Source: Bacillus safensis (GTDB lineage Bacteria; Bacillota; Bacilli; Bacillales; Bacillaceae). From it: 64,000 bases of DNA. Position 1 is the stretch's first letter. Each line of letters opens with the position of its first letter. Position numbers and translations under genes: made by a program. The stretch is from positions 434,001 to 498,000 of the forward strand of contig BSBG01000002.1 in assembly GCA_030159235.1 (NCBI GenBank), in the 5' to 3' direction. The notes beneath the pieces were generated by a model that ran no database searches, had not been told where the DNA came from, and was given only the letters and a program-made list of their open reading frames with translations. This document shows positions 9,542 through 18,891 of this stretch, piece after piece.

Positions 9542-10630
9542 TTAAGAACCGTACGTAATTTGCTCGACGGTTTTTTGATCAAGTCTTTTGATGACTTCTG
9601 TTAGAAGCTTCACTGCATTTTCATAATCATCTCGATGAATCATCGCAGCATGGGTATGAATATATCTGCTCGGAATCCCGATAGATAGTGATGGAACACC
9701 ATGACCTGTTAAATGGATACCACCAGCATCTGTCCCGCCCCCAGGCATTGAGTCATATTGATATGGAATGTTCAATTCATCCGCTGTTTGGACAACAAAA
9801 TCACGAAGCCCTTTATGAGATACCATTGAAGCATCAAAAACAACAATTGTTGGTCCTTTGCCAAGCTTGCTTGTTGCTTCTTTCTCAGTGATACCCGGTG
9901 TATCGCCTGCTACACCCACATCAATGGCAAATCCAATATCAGGCTGTATCGTAGCTGCTGCTGTTTTGGCTCCGCGCAGGCCTACTTCCTCTTGGACAGT
10001 TGCTACGCTGTAAGCAATATTCTCATGCGGAGCATTGTGTAAGTTTTTCATGACATCAATTGCCACTGCACAGCCAATACGGTTGTCCCATGCTTTTGCA
10101 AGGAGCATTTTTTCATCATTCATCACTGTAAATTCAAAGTAAGGAACGATTTGATCTCCAGGCAGCACGCCCCACTCCATTACCTGTTCCTTGCTTGAAG
10201 CCCCAATATCAATAAACATATCTGTAATCTCAATTGATTTTTTTCTAGCTTCAGGTGGCAAGATGTGTGGTGGCTTTGAGCCAATCACACCTGTGATGTC
10301 TCCCTTTTTCGTCACAATGGTGACACGCTGCGCGAGCATGACCTGTGACCACCAGCCACCGACTGTTTGAAAACGAATATAGCCTTTGTCATCAATTTTT
10401 GTCACCATGAATCCTACTTCATCTAAGTGACCAGCAAGCATAATTTTAGGTCCGTTTGCGTTTCCTTCCTTCTTAGCGATTAAGCTGCCAAGGCGGTCTG
10501 TAGAGACTTCATCTGCATATGATTCTATGTATGTCTGCATGACTTTTTTGACATCACGTTCATTTCCTGGAATCCCTTTTGCATCCGTTAGGTCTTTCAG
10601 CATAGTTAATGTTTGATCTAGGTTTGTCAT
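9542..10630 (-). CDS. ysdC: M42-family metallo-aminopeptidase YsdC
   Basis: 362 residues, near the 361 of B. subtilis YsdC. M42 enzymes are cytosolic, self-compartmentalising aminopeptidases with a two-metal site that trim peptides from the N-terminus. Metal and catalytic motifs are intact: [12 protein letters not shown] (about 66-77), [13 protein letters not shown] (bridging Asp), [10 protein letters not shown] (catalytic Glu pair) and [14 protein letters not shown], with a C-terminal [12 protein letters not shown]. The ATG at 10630 sits nine bases after GGAGG. It has its own terminator and is divergent from ysdB. Confidence 0.92.
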   Translation of the reverse strand: MTNLDQTLTMLKDLTDAKGIPGNERDVKKVMQTYIESYADEVSTDRLGSLIAKKEGNANGPKIMLAGHLDEVGFMVTKIDDKGYIRFQTVGGWWSQVMLAQRVTIVTKKGDITGVIGSKPPHILPPEARKKSIEITDMFIDIGASSKEQVMEWGVLPGDQIVPYFEFTVMNDEKMLLAKAWDNRIGCAVAIDVMKNLHNAPHENIAYSVATVQEEVGLRGAKTAAATIQPDIGFAIDVGVAGDTPGITEKEATSKLGKGPTIVVFDASMVSHKGLRDFVVQTADELNIPYQYDSMPGGGTDAGGIHLTGHGVPSLSIGIPSRYIHTHAAMIHRDDYENAVKLLTEVIKRLDQKTVEQITYGS

Positions 10631-10746
10631 TCCATTTATCCTCCTTTATCTTCATGGTGCATTCTTATTATACAAAACCTTTTTCGTTCAATACGATCTT
10701 TTTATGAATATTTTTTCGTTTAACGAAATATTTTTTTAAAAAAAGT

Positions 10747-10773
10747 TGAAACCTTTTGGTGTTTTCATTCGTA
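10747..10773 (+). promoter_or_regulatory. Sigma-W promoter of ysdB
   Basis: TGAAAC (10747-10752), 17-bp spacer and CGTA (10770-10773), an exact match to the sigma-W cell-envelope-stress consensus. ysdB belongs to the sigma-W regulon in B. subtilis, so sequence and known regulation agree. Confidence 0.88.
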
Positions 10774-10809
10774 GTACATCAGATAACGGTATTGGAGGTG
10801 CATCCTGTC

Positions 10810-11214
10810 ATGTTTGTAATCCTCATGAGACTTGCTCTTGTTGCACTGCTTGTCTACATCTTCTACATGGCGGTAAAATTCTTCTCAAATCCGAGAAGAA
10901 AGCTGAAACAAGCACAATTAAAAGAAGGTTTTTATTTTATGGACGAACAGCAAAATGCGCGCAAAAATTTTAATTTCGTCTATAAAGGTGTCTTGTTTGA
11001 AGGGGAGAAGCACGTTCCTTCTAAGGATCATCCTCTGTTTGTCCACTCCATTTACGTTTGGACGGAGTCACCTGAAAAGCTAAGTGAATTTACATTAGAA
11101 GACTTTGAAAAACTGGAGGAAAACATTATCGAACGTTATCCTCAAACAAAAATCGATTGGGATCAGCCTATTAAAAAAATCAAACAAAAAAAAGGAGCAG
11201 ACACGCCGTCCTGA
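10810..11214 (+). CDS. ysdB: Sigma-W-controlled membrane protein YsdB
   Basis: 134 residues. The start is the ATG at 10810 (MFVILMRLALV) with GGAGGTG upstream; the frame extends 18 codons further but the ribosome binding site decides. One N-terminal membrane helix (about 2-22) is followed by RRK and a soluble domain of unknown fold (FNFVYKGVLFEGEKHV, IYVWTESPEKL, RYPQTKIDWDQPI). The likely layout is an anchor with a cytoplasmic domain. Function is unknown; the sigma-W promoter 37 bp ahead links it to envelope stress. Its stop codon lies inside the terminator stem. Confidence 0.85.
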   Translation: MFVILMRLALVALLVYIFYMAVKFFSNPRRKLKQAQLKEGFYFMDEQQNARKNFNFVYKGVLFEGEKHVPSKDHPLFVHSIYVWTESPEKLSEFTLEDFEKLEENIIERYPQTKIDWDQPIKKIKQKKGADTPS

Positions 11215-11233
11215 TGGCGTCTGCTCCTTTTTC
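11187..11233. terminator. Bidirectional terminator between ysdB and ysdA
   Basis: Stem GGAGCAGAC / GTCTGCTCC extended by imperfect pairs (ACGCCGTC / GATGGCGT), with A and T runs on both sides. It contains the ysdB stop codon and abuts the ysdA stop. Confidence 0.9.
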
Positions 11234-11498
11234 AGATCAATTGGATATACCCTAATAGGATCAACTGCAAAATAATTAACAGAGGCATACCGATTTGAAA
11301 AGCAGGATGCTTCGTTTTATGCCGAAAATACTGCATCCCCAGATACGATCCAGCAGCGCCAAACAACACCGCAGCACTCCATAAGTGCGCCTCTGAAATT
11401 CTCCATTTATGTGCTTTGGCCCGGCGTTTGTCCTCTCCCATGAGAAAAAAACCGTAGCCATTCACCAAAATAAGTAGCAGGATCAAAGCCATATTCAT
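11232..11498 (-). CDS. ysdA: DUF1294 membrane protein YsdA
   Basis: 88 residues with three hydrophobic segments (about 2-20, 40-56 and 68-86) and a basic segment between them (GEDKRRAKAHKWRISEAHL). This is the DUF1294 pattern of B. subtilis YsdA (89 residues). No function is known. The ATG at 11498 has GAGG eight bases upstream; an out-of-frame ATG (11502) and a second in-frame Met at codon 3 are nearby. Single gene between two terminators, upstream of nothing but close to the rplT 3' end. Confidence 0.82.
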   Translation of the reverse strand: MNMALILLLILVNGYGFFLMGEDKRRAKAHKWRISEAHLWSAAVLFGAAGSYLGMQYFRHKTKHPAFQIGMPLLIILQLILLGYIQLI

Positions 11499-11518
11499 TC
11501 ATTTCACCTCACATGATG

Positions 11519-11556
11519 AGAAAAAAAGATCACCCCTCGAAGGAATGATCTTTTAT
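11519..11556 (-). terminator. Terminator of the infC-rpmI-rplT operon
   Basis: Stem AAAAGATCA / TGATCTTTT (nine bp, with further C-G pairing near the loop) followed by T on the minus strand, five bases after the rplT stop. Confidence 0.9.
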
Positions 11557-11561
11557 AGAGC

Positions 11562-11933
<372 letters not shown>

Positions 11934-11952
11934 CTATGATTCCTATTCCAAA

Positions 11953-12177
<225 letters not shown>

Positions 12178-12693
12178 TTACTTTTCGACTTTTGGTGCGA
12201 GCATGAGGAACATGCTGCGTCCGTCCATCTTAGGTTTTGTTTCTACTGTTGCTACTTCAGCGCAAGCTTCAGAGAAACGGTCTAACACGCGCTGTCCGAT
12301 TTCTTTATGCGTAATCGCACGGCCTTTAAAGCGGATAGAAGCTTTCACTTTATCTCCCTTTTCAAGAAATTTGATTGCATTACGGAGCTTCGTGTTAAAA
12401 TCATGTTCATCGATTGTCGGGCTCAACCGAACTTCTTTTAAGCTAATGATTTTTTGATTCTTACGTGCCTCTTTATCCTTCTTCTGCTGTTCGAATCGGA
12501 ACTTACCGTAGTCCATGATTCGGCAAACAGGTGGTTTTGCATTTGCAGCAACTAACACAAGGTCAAGATTGGCTTTAGCAGCTATCTCCAGTGCTTCCTG
12601 GCGGGTTTTAATCCCCAGCTGATCGCCATTTTGTCCGATCAAACGAACTTCACGCGCACGAATACCTTCATTAACTAATTGATCTTTGCTAAT
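12178..12693 (-). CDS. infC: Translation initiation factor IF-3 (ATT start codon)
   Basis: 171 residues when started at the rare ATT at 12691-12693. The reading frame then gives [20 protein letters not shown], the IF3 N-terminus, and GGAGGTG lies seven bases ahead; the first ordinary start codon (TTG at 12642) would delete 17 conserved residues. An ATT (AUU) start for infC is known in Bacillus and E. coli and lets IF3 repress its own translation. N-terminal domain to about 80, linker, then the C-terminal domain ([20 protein letters not shown]). IF3 dissociates ribosomes and checks the initiator codon. Confidence 0.97.
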   Translation of the reverse strand: MSKDQLVNEGIRAREVRLIGQNGDQLGIKTRQEALEIAAKANLDLVLVAANAKPPVCRIMDYGKFRFEQQKKDKEARKNQKIISLKEVRLSPTIDEHDFNTKLRNAIKFLEKGDKVKASIRFKGRAITHKEIGQRVLDRFSEACAEVATVETKPKMDGRSMFLMLAPKVEK

Positions 12694-12909
12694 AGTGAGC
12701 CACCTCCATGAGATTTTGAATTGAGTTCACAATTCATTTTGACCATTTCGTTGTATGTTTTACAGGCAAACAAAAAGTGTGGGCATATAAAACACCCACA
12801 CTGCGAACATTTGCATGAAAAAATAAATGTACGGTCAACCTGTCAACTACAAACATGTGTCAATCAGGTGAGAAGCGGGTGCTTCTGCTTGTGATATCTA
12901 TTCAATTCG
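12694..12909 (-). ncRNA. L20-responsive leader of infC-rpmI-rplT
   Basis: The roughly 215-nt untranslated leader occupies the 331-bp gap between infC and lrgB. It begins near 12909, carries the GCACCCGCTTCTCACCTG-type segment that I recall from the B. subtilis infC leader, and ends in an attenuator hairpin (12770-12802) about 80 nt before the ATT start. L20 binding to this leader is the known cause of attenuation in B. subtilis. The remainder of the gap holds the promoter and the lrgB 3' region. Confidence 0.85.
12770..12802 (-). terminator. Attenuator in the infC leader
   Basis: Perfect 8-bp stem AGTGTGGG / CCCACACT followed on the minus strand by TTTTTG, located inside the leader rather than at a gene end. 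Confidence 0.88.
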
Positions 12910-12915
12910 TTAATT

Positions 12916-12944
12916 ATTCTACACAATTTTCATTTGTCCGTCAA
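12916..12944 (-). promoter_or_regulatory. Sigma-A promoter of infC-rpmI-rplT
   Basis: Minus-strand TTGACG (12939-12944), 17-bp spacer, TAGAAT (12916-12921). Confidence 0.85.
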
Positions 12945-13024
12945 GTAACCGAACTCTTGAAACAACTTTTTCATCTTATCACGATAAAATGAATTGGGCA
13001 AGTCTTTTTCAAACAATGACGTCA

Positions 13025-13720
13025 TTAAAGAATCAATTGCATAAAGATCGGGATAACAATGACGGTCACAACTCCTACAACCACAACGGCGATGCTTGCC
13101 ATAGCTGCTTCTACTTCCCCCATCTCAATTCCAACAGAAACGCCAAGCGCATGTCCTGATGTACCAAGTGCAAGACCCTTTGCCACTGGGTTTTTAATAC
13201 GAAATAATTTTAAGAAGAAAGCACCTAGTGCATAGACAATGACTGCGTTAAATATAACCGCAAACGCTGTGATATCGGCGATTCCGCCAATATCCTTTGC
13301 AATCGGAAGAGCAATTGCTGTCGTCGCTGCTTGTGGAAGCATGCTTTTCATCACAGCTGCATCAAGATGAATCCCTTTTGCTACGACATACACGATCGTA
13401 ATGGAACAAAGTGAACCTACAAATATAGCGGATAAAATTTGCCACCAATATTTCTTCAGCAAGGCTCGCTGCTTATAAAGCGGTATGGCAAAAGCAATGG
13501 TAGCAGGCTCTAAGAAAAACTTGATAATCTTGCCACCCTCATTGTAATCTGCATAGGAAAAACCGCCGACTTTCAAAAATAAAATGCCCAGCACCATCGC
13601 CACAAACAGCGGGGTGAACAGGAAGAAACCTTTTGATTTTTTAAATAAGAACGTCCCTATCCCAAAGGCGACTAATGAGACAACAATGCCAAAATAAGGA
13701 CTCATCGTACTTGTACCCAT
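13025..13720 (-). CDS. lrgB: LrgB-family pyruvate transporter subunit (YsbB, PftB)
   Basis: 231 residues, polytopic membrane protein of the LrgB/CidB family. The N-terminal region has several helices and the C-terminal half carries the family core ([53 protein letters not shown]). In B. subtilis the LrgA/LrgB pair is reported as PftAB, a facilitated pyruvate transporter induced through LytST; older names relate to murein hydrolase control. It lies 14 bp after lrgA. Just downstream is CATTTTATC-GT-GATAAGATG, a stem without a T tract. Confidence 0.9.
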   Translation of the reverse strand: MGTSTMSPYFGIVVSLVAFGIGTFLFKKSKGFFLFTPLFVAMVLGILFLKVGGFSYADYNEGGKIIKFFLEPATIAFAIPLYKQRALLKKYWWQILSAIFVGSLCSITIVYVVAKGIHLDAAVMKSMLPQAATTAIALPIAKDIGGIADITAFAVIFNAVIVYALGAFFLKLFRIKNPVAKGLALGTSGHALGVSVGIEMGEVEAAMASIAVVVVGVVTVIVIPIFMQLIL

Positions 13721-13734
13721 TTTGCATCTCTCCT

Positions 13735-14178
13735 TTAATGCGTACTTGAAGCTGGTTTATTTGAATGAGAAGGAGCAGATTGACTCTCCTTTGTCTCTTT
13801 ACGTTTCTGCGGTCTTTCTGATAATTGCATAAGAAGCTGCGTGAACAGACCTGTCGCTGCAAGTAACATAATGGTCGCAATGATAATGACACCGACTACT
13901 TGCACACCTACTTCTTGCATGACACCTAGCGATTGAATGACCGAGATTCCAGAGGGAACAAATAGAAAGCTAATGAGTCCTGTCAATGATGTACCTAATT
14001 GCTCCACCTGCTCCAGTTTGACGATTTTCGTTGTTAACAGAACAAATAATAGAACCAAACCAATCACGGATGCGGGCATCGGGATCGGTAAATACATTGA
14101 AATGAGATTAGAAATGAACATTACAGTTGCAAAAATAAATGCTTGAGATAGAAATCCATATACTTTCGTGGCACTCAT
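13735..14178 (-). CDS. lrgA: LrgA-family pyruvate transporter subunit (YsbA, PftA)
   Basis: 147 residues with four predicted membrane helices in the first ~120 residues, holin-like in overall pattern ([24 protein letters not shown] is the family core), and a polar Ser/Lys/Glu-rich tail ([16 protein letters not shown]). Partner of LrgB in the PftAB pyruvate facilitator. The ATG at 14178 has AGGTGAAGGGGC before it. Upstream control region contains a cre-like site and two phased direct repeats suited to LytT, the response regulator encoded next door. Confidence 0.9.
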   Translation of the reverse strand: MSATKVYGFLSQAFIFATVMFISNLISMYLPIPMPASVIGLVLLFVLLTTKIVKLEQVEQLGTSLTGLISFLFVPSGISVIQSLGVMQEVGVQVVGVIIIATIMLLAATGLFTQLLMQLSERPQKRKETKESQSAPSHSNKPASSTH

Positions 14179-14231
14179 GCCCCTTCACCTCTTTCTTCGA
14201 CTGCCCTCAGTATACGGCATGAAATAAACGA

Positions 14232-14245
14232 ATAAAGCGTTTACA
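14232..14245. promoter_or_regulatory. cre-like CcpA site at lrgAB
   Basis: Minus-strand TGTAAACGCTTTAT matches the cre consensus at 12 of 14 positions. It sits over the weak -35 of a promoter with -10 TATACT (about 14211-14216), a position expected to repress. PftAB is glucose-repressed in B. subtilis. Confidence 0.6.
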
Positions 14246-14269
14246 ATAAAACTCACCGGATTCAATGAC

Positions 14270-14296
14270 TGAAATGCAAAAAACGAGTATTGAAAT
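14270..14296 (-). promoter_or_regulatory. Phased direct repeats, candidate LytT operator
   Basis: Two ATTTCA copies on the minus strand (14270-14275 and 14291-14296), exactly 21 bp apart, that is two helical turns. LytTR-type regulators bind such paired direct repeats upstream of a weak -35. Position upstream of lrgA fits LytT activation; the motif itself is not proven. Confidence 0.5.
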
Positions 14297-14298
14297 AC

Positions 14299-14336
14299 AA
14301 AAAAGCCGTCCTACTCTAGCAGGAGCGACTTCTTTA
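14299..14336 (-). terminator. Terminator of lytST
   Basis: Imperfect stem AGTCGCTCCT / AGGACGGCT and six T on the minus strand. It contains the lytT stop codon (TAG at 14311). Confidence 0.75.
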
Positions 14337-15048
14337 ATTCTTTCGCATATGTGCGACTGACTGGAATGATTGATCCATCTGTCATATGCAGATTATACGT
14401 CGAATTAAACCATGGCTGTACTTCTTTCATATGAGAGGTATTCACGATATAGCTTCGATGAACCCTCATAAAGTAAGCCTCAGGCAATTTCTTTTCAATG
14501 ACCACAAGTGGTTCTGTGACCTCATACATATGATCCTTTGTTTTCACGGCCTTTTTTCCTTCACTGAGCCCAACATACATGATCTCTTCCACTTGCAGAA
14601 TGACAATTGAGTCATCGACTGAGATCGCTAATTTTTGCTGGTGGGGCATTTTCTCATCTGACAGTTGATGCTCTTGCGTTTCAACGGATTTCCACTTTTT
14701 AAACTTTTGGATGGTCTGGAGCAGCCGTTCTTCATCAAATGGTTTTGTTAAATAATCAAGCGCACTTACCTCAAACGCCTTCAGCGCATATTGATCAAAA
14801 GCTGTCGCAAATACAATCGCTGGCGGATCAGACATCCGGTTGAGCCTTTTGGCAATATCAAATCCGTTTTCACCAGATAAATCAATGTCTAAAAAGAGCA
14901 GATCCGGCTTATGGTCGACCATCCGGTCAAAAGCAGATTCTATATTTTCTGCTTCCTCTATTTGAACATCCTCTTTCGTTCTTCGTAATAAGTATTTTAA
15001 TTCATCTCTTGCTAACACTTCATCATCTACGATTAATACCTTCATCAA
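14311..15048 (-). CDS. lytT: Response regulator LytT (LytTR DNA-binding domain)
   Basis: 245 residues. The receiver domain occupies about 1-120 with the acidic pair VDDE and the phosphorylated Asp54 in LLFLDIDLSG, plus the Lys of LTKPFD. The LytTR DNA-binding domain runs from about 140 to the end (ILQVEEIMYVGLSEG, MRVHRSYIVNTSHMKEVQPWF). It activates lrgAB in response to LytS. Start ATG-ATG at 15048; the first ATG overlaps the lytS stop as ATGA, a sign of translational coupling. Confidence 0.95.
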   Translation of the reverse strand: MMKVLIVDDEVLARDELKYLLRRTKEDVQIEEAENIESAFDRMVDHKPDLLFLDIDLSGENGFDIAKRLNRMSDPPAIVFATAFDQYALKAFEVSALDYLTKPFDEERLLQTIQKFKKWKSVETQEHQLSDEKMPHQQKLAISVDDSIVILQVEEIMYVGLSEGKKAVKTKDHMYEVTEPLVVIEKKLPEAYFMRVHRSYIVNTSHMKEVQPWFNSTYNLHMTDGSIIPVSRTYAKELKKSLLLE

Positions 15049-16802
15049 TGAGAATCATCCTTTTTTACATAGTCCATTGGAATACGAAATGAGATGTCAG
15101 TGCCTTGGTCACTATGAATGGATAGAGCGGCTTGTCTGCCAAAAATTCCTCTTAACCGCTGATCCAAATTATAAAGGGCCGTACCCGTTCCTTCTAGTGA
15201 TTCGACAGGCGCTTTTAATAGCTGCTCCTTCTTATCCTCTTCGATCCCCTGTCCATTATCTGCCACTTTCATATAGACATGCCCATCTCTCATCAAAGCG
15301 GATACGATGACTTCACAATTGGTTTGATGTTTAGGGAAAGCATGTCTCACTGCGTTTTCAACAAGCACCTGAAGCACAAAGGGCGGAATCATCACCTGCT
15401 CCAGCTCCTTTTCAATTTGAAAGGCCACATGATATTTATTTGGAAACCTCGCTTGTTCGAGTGACAAATATGCCTCTACATGCTGAATTTCTTTATGCAT
15501 TGGGATCAGCAGCTGACGGGCACCTTGCAAATTTGAGCGGAAATAAATACTCAGCTGCAGCAGCAGCTTCCTTGCCATCTCCACATTCGTTCTGCACAAA
15601 ACAGAGATGGTATTAATGGCGTTAAATAAAAAGTGCGGATTCACTTGTGCTTGAAGTGCTTTGATCTCTGCATCTTTTAACAGACGGCTCTGGGTTTCTG
15701 CCTCTCCAAGCTCAAGCTGTGTTGAAAATAGCATCGCCAAACCTTCTGCAAGCTCCTCTTCCACCCTGCTTAATCCGACCGGAGAATTAAAATACATTTT
15801 TAACGTTCCAATCGTTTGACCATTAGAGGTGAGCGGTAGCACGATCGCCGCTTCAAGAGGACAATGTGCAACTGAACAGTTGATTTCGTCTTTCGAATGC
15901 GCCTTCATAATCTTGCCGCTCATCAATACTTGTTTCGACAGCCCTGTAATCAGGCTTTTAGATGGAATATGATGGTCCGTTCCGTCTCCGACATGCGCTA
16001 AAATCTTTTCTGTATCTGTTAAGGAGACCGCATCTGTTTCCGTTAACCGATGAATGATCTCAGCTACACTTTTACACGACTGTTCATTTAACCCTTGACG
16101 GAAAAAAGGCAGCGTTTGATCGGCGATCGAAAATACACGATGTGTCTGCATCGCCTTTGCCTGCTCTTCTTGCCGAATGACTGACTGTAAAATTGATAAA
16201 AAGATAAAGCTGCCGATCCCATTCACCAAAATCATCGGCAGGGCAATAATACTGACAAGCCCCCATGCATCAGCAAATGGCCTTGCAAACAGAAGAATAA
16301 TAATCATCTGTAATGATTCCATCGCCACACCAAAAAGAGCTGCTTGACGGGGCGTCACCATTCGATTCTTCCGCTTAAACCGGCTGCCGACATAGCCTGC
16401 AATGACACCCGCTAAAATCGAAGAAATGGCACAGCTGAGCGCCGTACTCCCTCCTAGTGAATAGCGATGAAGCCCAGCTAAAAGCCCTGCACCAATCCCA
16501 ACAAACGGTCCACCGATCAAACCGCCCATTTCAATCCCCATAATTCTCGTATTGGCGATAGAGCTTGACGAACCAAGATGATAAGAAAACTCATGGTTCA
16601 TGATGATTTGCTGCTGGATTTCAATTCCTGTGTAATTGCTGATAATACTAAAAGAAGCAAAAATAAAGACAAGAATTGCTTTTTTTCGAAATCCTTGATT
16701 ATGAAGCAAGAGATTGCGAAAGCCCTTCACATGGGCAAGCACAAATCCTAAAATAACGATGATCCCTACACGCTCGATCATCATAATAATTAAATGAAGC
16801 AA
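15045..16802 (-). CDS. lytS: Sensor histidine kinase LytS
   Basis: About 585 residues. The frame opens at a GTG (16811), but GAGGTG lies right on it; the TTG at 16802 ([13 protein letters not shown]) is six bases behind the same GAGGTG and is the likelier start. Modules: 5TM-LYT sensor (to about 210), a GAF domain (about 220-360), then the LytS-type His kinase with the phospho-accepting His in [14 protein letters not shown] near 395 and a HATPase ([20 protein letters not shown]). The system senses extracellular pyruvate in B. subtilis. Co-transcribed with lytT. Confidence 0.93.
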   Translation of the reverse strand: MLHLIIMMIERVGIIVILGFVLAHVKGFRNLLLHNQGFRKKAILVFIFASFSIISNYTGIEIQQQIIMNHEFSYHLGSSSSIANTRIMGIEMGGLIGGPFVGIGAGLLAGLHRYSLGGSTALSCAISSILAGVIAGYVGSRFKRKNRMVTPRQAALFGVAMESLQMIIILLFARPFADAWGLVSIIALPMILVNGIGSFIFLSILQSVIRQEEQAKAMQTHRVFSIADQTLPFFRQGLNEQSCKSVAEIIHRLTETDAVSLTDTEKILAHVGDGTDHHIPSKSLITGLSKQVLMSGKIMKAHSKDEINCSVAHCPLEAAIVLPLTSNGQTIGTLKMYFNSPVGLSRVEEELAEGLAMLFSTQLELGEAETQSRLLKDAEIKALQAQVNPHFLFNAINTISVLCRTNVEMARKLLLQLSIYFRSNLQGARQLLIPMHKEIQHVEAYLSLEQARFPNKYHVAFQIEKELEQVMIPPFVLQVLVENAVRHAFPKHQTNCEVIVSALMRDGHVYMKVADNGQGIEEDKKEQLLKAPVESLEGTGTALYNLDQRLRGIFGRQAALSIHSDQGTDISFRIPMDYVKKDDSH

Positions 16803-16978
16803 ACCGGTCACCTCAATTGATGTATGTATTCTCTACTGTCTTTCTATTCTATCATGTACGGTCAATGATCAAAGATCTCTCAAATCTTTTCTTTATTGCC
16901 CTCTCCTTCTATTGTAAAATGAACATGAGCCTGTCACTTGCAATTGAAGGTAACACATACATAACAAGGGAGAAGATC

Positions 16979-17758
16979 ATGAAAGCCGTATTTTTCGATT
17001 TAGATGATACTTTGCTTTGGGATGAAAAAAGCATTCACACAACTTTTCAGGAAACTTGCCGGGAAGCGGAAAAGAAATATGGACTTGATCCAGAATCGTT
17101 TGAACAGATTGTACGTGAAGAAGCAAGAAAGCTGTACTCTTCCTATGAAACATATGATTATACGATTATGATTGGCATTAATCCTTTCGAAGGACTGTGG
17201 TCCAATTTTAGTGAACCGATTAGCGAAGGCTTTCAAAAGCTGAACGCCCTTGCACCAGAGTATCGCAAAAACGCTTGGACCAATGGCTTAAAGACAGCGG
17301 GAATTGACGATGAGGCATTTGGACAATATTTAGCTGATTTCTTTGCAGCAGAGCGCAGAAAACGCCCATATGTTTATGAAGAAACGTATCCTGTTTTAGA
17401 CCGTCTGAAAGGCAGCTACGAATTGCTCCTTTTAACAAACGGAGATCCTAGTCTTCAAAAGGAAAAACTTGCTGGTGTCCCTGAGCTTGCACCTTATTTT
17501 AACGAAATTGTGATTTCAGGTGATTACGGGAAAGGCAAACCTGATCCTGGTATCTTTGAACACTGCCTTCAGCTGTTAAACTTAACAAAAGATGAGGTTA
17601 TCATGGTTGGTGATAATCCAAAAACAGATATTCTCGGCGCATCTCGCGTTGGCATCCAAACCGTTTGGATCAATCGCCATGGCAAGAAAAATGAAACAGA
17701 TGTGACGCCTGATTATGAAATCAAAGACCTACATGAATTGTTTGATATATTAAAATAG
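16979..17758 (+). CDS. ysaA: HAD-superfamily hydrolase YsaA
   Basis: 259 residues. Start at the ATG 16979 ([14 protein letters not shown]) with AAGGGAG seven bases ahead; 54 open codons upstream lack a binding site and resemble no family. HAD motifs: FDLDDT at 5-10 with the nucleophile and acid Asp residues, LLLTNGD (motif II), the Lys of [10 protein letters not shown] and [11 protein letters not shown] (motif III/IV). The cap is helical (type C1). The substrate is unknown; such phosphatases often act on small phosphometabolites. Divergent from lytS. Confidence 0.88.
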   Translation: MKAVFFDLDDTLLWDEKSIHTTFQETCREAEKKYGLDPESFEQIVREEARKLYSSYETYDYTIMIGINPFEGLWSNFSEPISEGFQKLNALAPEYRKNAWTNGLKTAGIDDEAFGQYLADFFAAERRKRPYVYEETYPVLDRLKGSYELLLLTNGDPSLQKEKLAGVPELAPYFNEIVISGDYGKGKPDPGIFEHCLQLLNLTKDEVIMVGDNPKTDILGASRVGIQTVWINRHGKKNETDVTPDYEIKDLHELFDILK

Positions 17759-17759
17759 A

Positions 17760-17800
17760 ACAAAAAACACCCTTCTCCTGACGAGCTTGGGTGTTTTTGT
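17760..17800. terminator. Bidirectional terminator between ysaA and the PAS-MCP gene
   Basis: Perfect stem AAAAACACCC / GGGTGTTTTT with T on both strands, between converging genes. Confidence 0.92.
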
Positions 17801-17809
17801 CTTCTCAGT

Positions 17810-18730
17810 CTAAACAATCGCCGCTAGACTTTGCGCTTGCCGATCTAAGCCGCGGGCTGCTTCTCCTACATTGATGAATTCCTCACTTGCCTGCTTCACA
17901 AGATCCCGGTTTGTAAACACGGTTGTCTTTGCACGGCTTGTTCCGCTGCTGACCTTCTCTACTTCTGTATGAATCGCCTTCACATATCGATCTACCTTGA
18001 CGATCGCTTCTTTTGAATCTGTCGCAAGCTTTCGAATTTCTGCTGCCACCACACTAAAGCCATTTCCATAGGAACCTGCATGTGCCGCTTCTATCGCCGC
18101 ATTTAAGGCGAGCAGCTGGGTTTGTGAGGAAATGCTGTTAATGGTGGCAGCAATGGAGCTGATGGACTCTACCTGCGCCGTTAATCCTTCTAGCAGGCTC
18201 ATATTTTGATCGGTTTCGTTTGCTATATGATCAAAGGAGGCGTTGACGCTTTGACTATGCTGGATGCCAACTTCTGCGCGCTCCATTAATTTCGCAGACA
18301 TCTCTTTTAAGTCTTCTACGACCTGTTTCATTGTGTTTTCTCTCTCCGTAATATTTGTCGCCACTTTCACAACACCCACTACGTTTCCTTCTTCGCCTCG
18401 AACAGGTGTATATGTCGCTTCAAGCCATAAACTGTCGCCGTTCTTTGTGATCCGCTGCACTTTTTCCTGAAAGACTTGGCCTTCTTTCAAACGCTTCCAA
18501 AACAAAGGATAGCTTGTGTGTTCTGCAATATGCGGAGGACAGAACTGTCTATGTTTAAGACCGATCATCTCTTCTTTAGAATATCCCATGGCTTTTGCAA
18601 AAATATCGTTCACCCATAGAACTTCGCCCGTCACATTAAATTCAATCATTGCCAGTGAGTGCTCTAATGCACGAAGAACAGCTGATTGCTCCAATACTTG
18701 TGACGAGAGAGTATTTGTTGTTTGCTTCAT
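17810..18730 (-). CDS. Soluble PAS-containing chemotaxis transducer (MCP signalling domain)
   Basis: 306 residues from the ATG at 18730, ten bases after GGGGG; an ATG three codons earlier is only one base from it. There is no membrane helix. Residues about 10-130 form a PAS domain ([59 protein letters not shown]). The rest is an MCP signalling hairpin whose tip reads [14 protein letters not shown] then [15 protein letters not shown] (about 205-240). The sensor is therefore cytoplasmic, perhaps redox or ligand via PAS, signalling to CheA. Overall size recalls B. subtilis YfmS. I do not recall it at this locus in strain 168, so it looks like an insertion. Confidence 0.88.
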   Translation of the reverse strand: MKQTTNTLSSQVLEQSAVLRALEHSLAMIEFNVTGEVLWVNDIFAKAMGYSKEEMIGLKHRQFCPPHIAEHTSYPLFWKRLKEGQVFQEKVQRITKNGDSLWLEATYTPVRGEEGNVVGVVKVATNITERENTMKQVVEDLKEMSAKLMERAEVGIQHSQSVNASFDHIANETDQNMSLLEGLTAQVESISSIAATINSISSQTQLLALNAAIEAAHAGSYGNGFSVVAAEIRKLATDSKEAIVKVDRYVKAIHTEVEKVSSGTSRAKTTVFTNRDLVKQASEEFINVGEAARGLDRQAQSLAAIV

Positions 18731-18763
18731 CGCTTTCATTCCCCCAATTTGTCTCGAACCAAC

Positions 18764-18791
18764 AGTACATACTTACCCATACTTTTGTACT
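18764..18791. repeat. Inverted and direct repeats upstream of the PAS-MCP gene
   Basis: AGTACA (18764-18769) and TGTACT (18786-18791) flank two CATACTT copies spaced 10 bp. The segment lies where the promoter should be, so it may be an operator; no regulator is assigned. Confidence 0.4.
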
Positions 18792-18844
18792 ATCCAAACG
18801 TACCTTTTAAAGAATTGGATCATTAGTAGAGGAAGTTCGTTTCC

Positions 18845-18886
18845 CAAAAAAGAAAAAAGCCAGTGATCTAAAGAGAATCACTGGCC
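18845..18886 (-). terminator. Terminator of thrS
   Basis: Perfect nine-bp stem GCCAGTGAT / ATCACTGGC followed by six T on the minus strand. Confidence 0.92.
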
Positions 18887-18891
18887 GCTAA

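Noticed and set aside
9331..9558. A 75-codon plus-strand open frame in the cstA-ysdC gap
   Set aside because: Its start lies inside a terminator hairpin and its end crosses the ysdC terminator and coding sequence; no ribosome binding site and no protein-like pattern.
12960..13024. TGACGTCA and CATTTTATC-GT-GATAAGATG palindromes after lrgB
   Set aside because: Neither is followed by a T tract in the lrgB direction, and no known Bacillus operator fits; too little to call a terminator or site beyond noting them.
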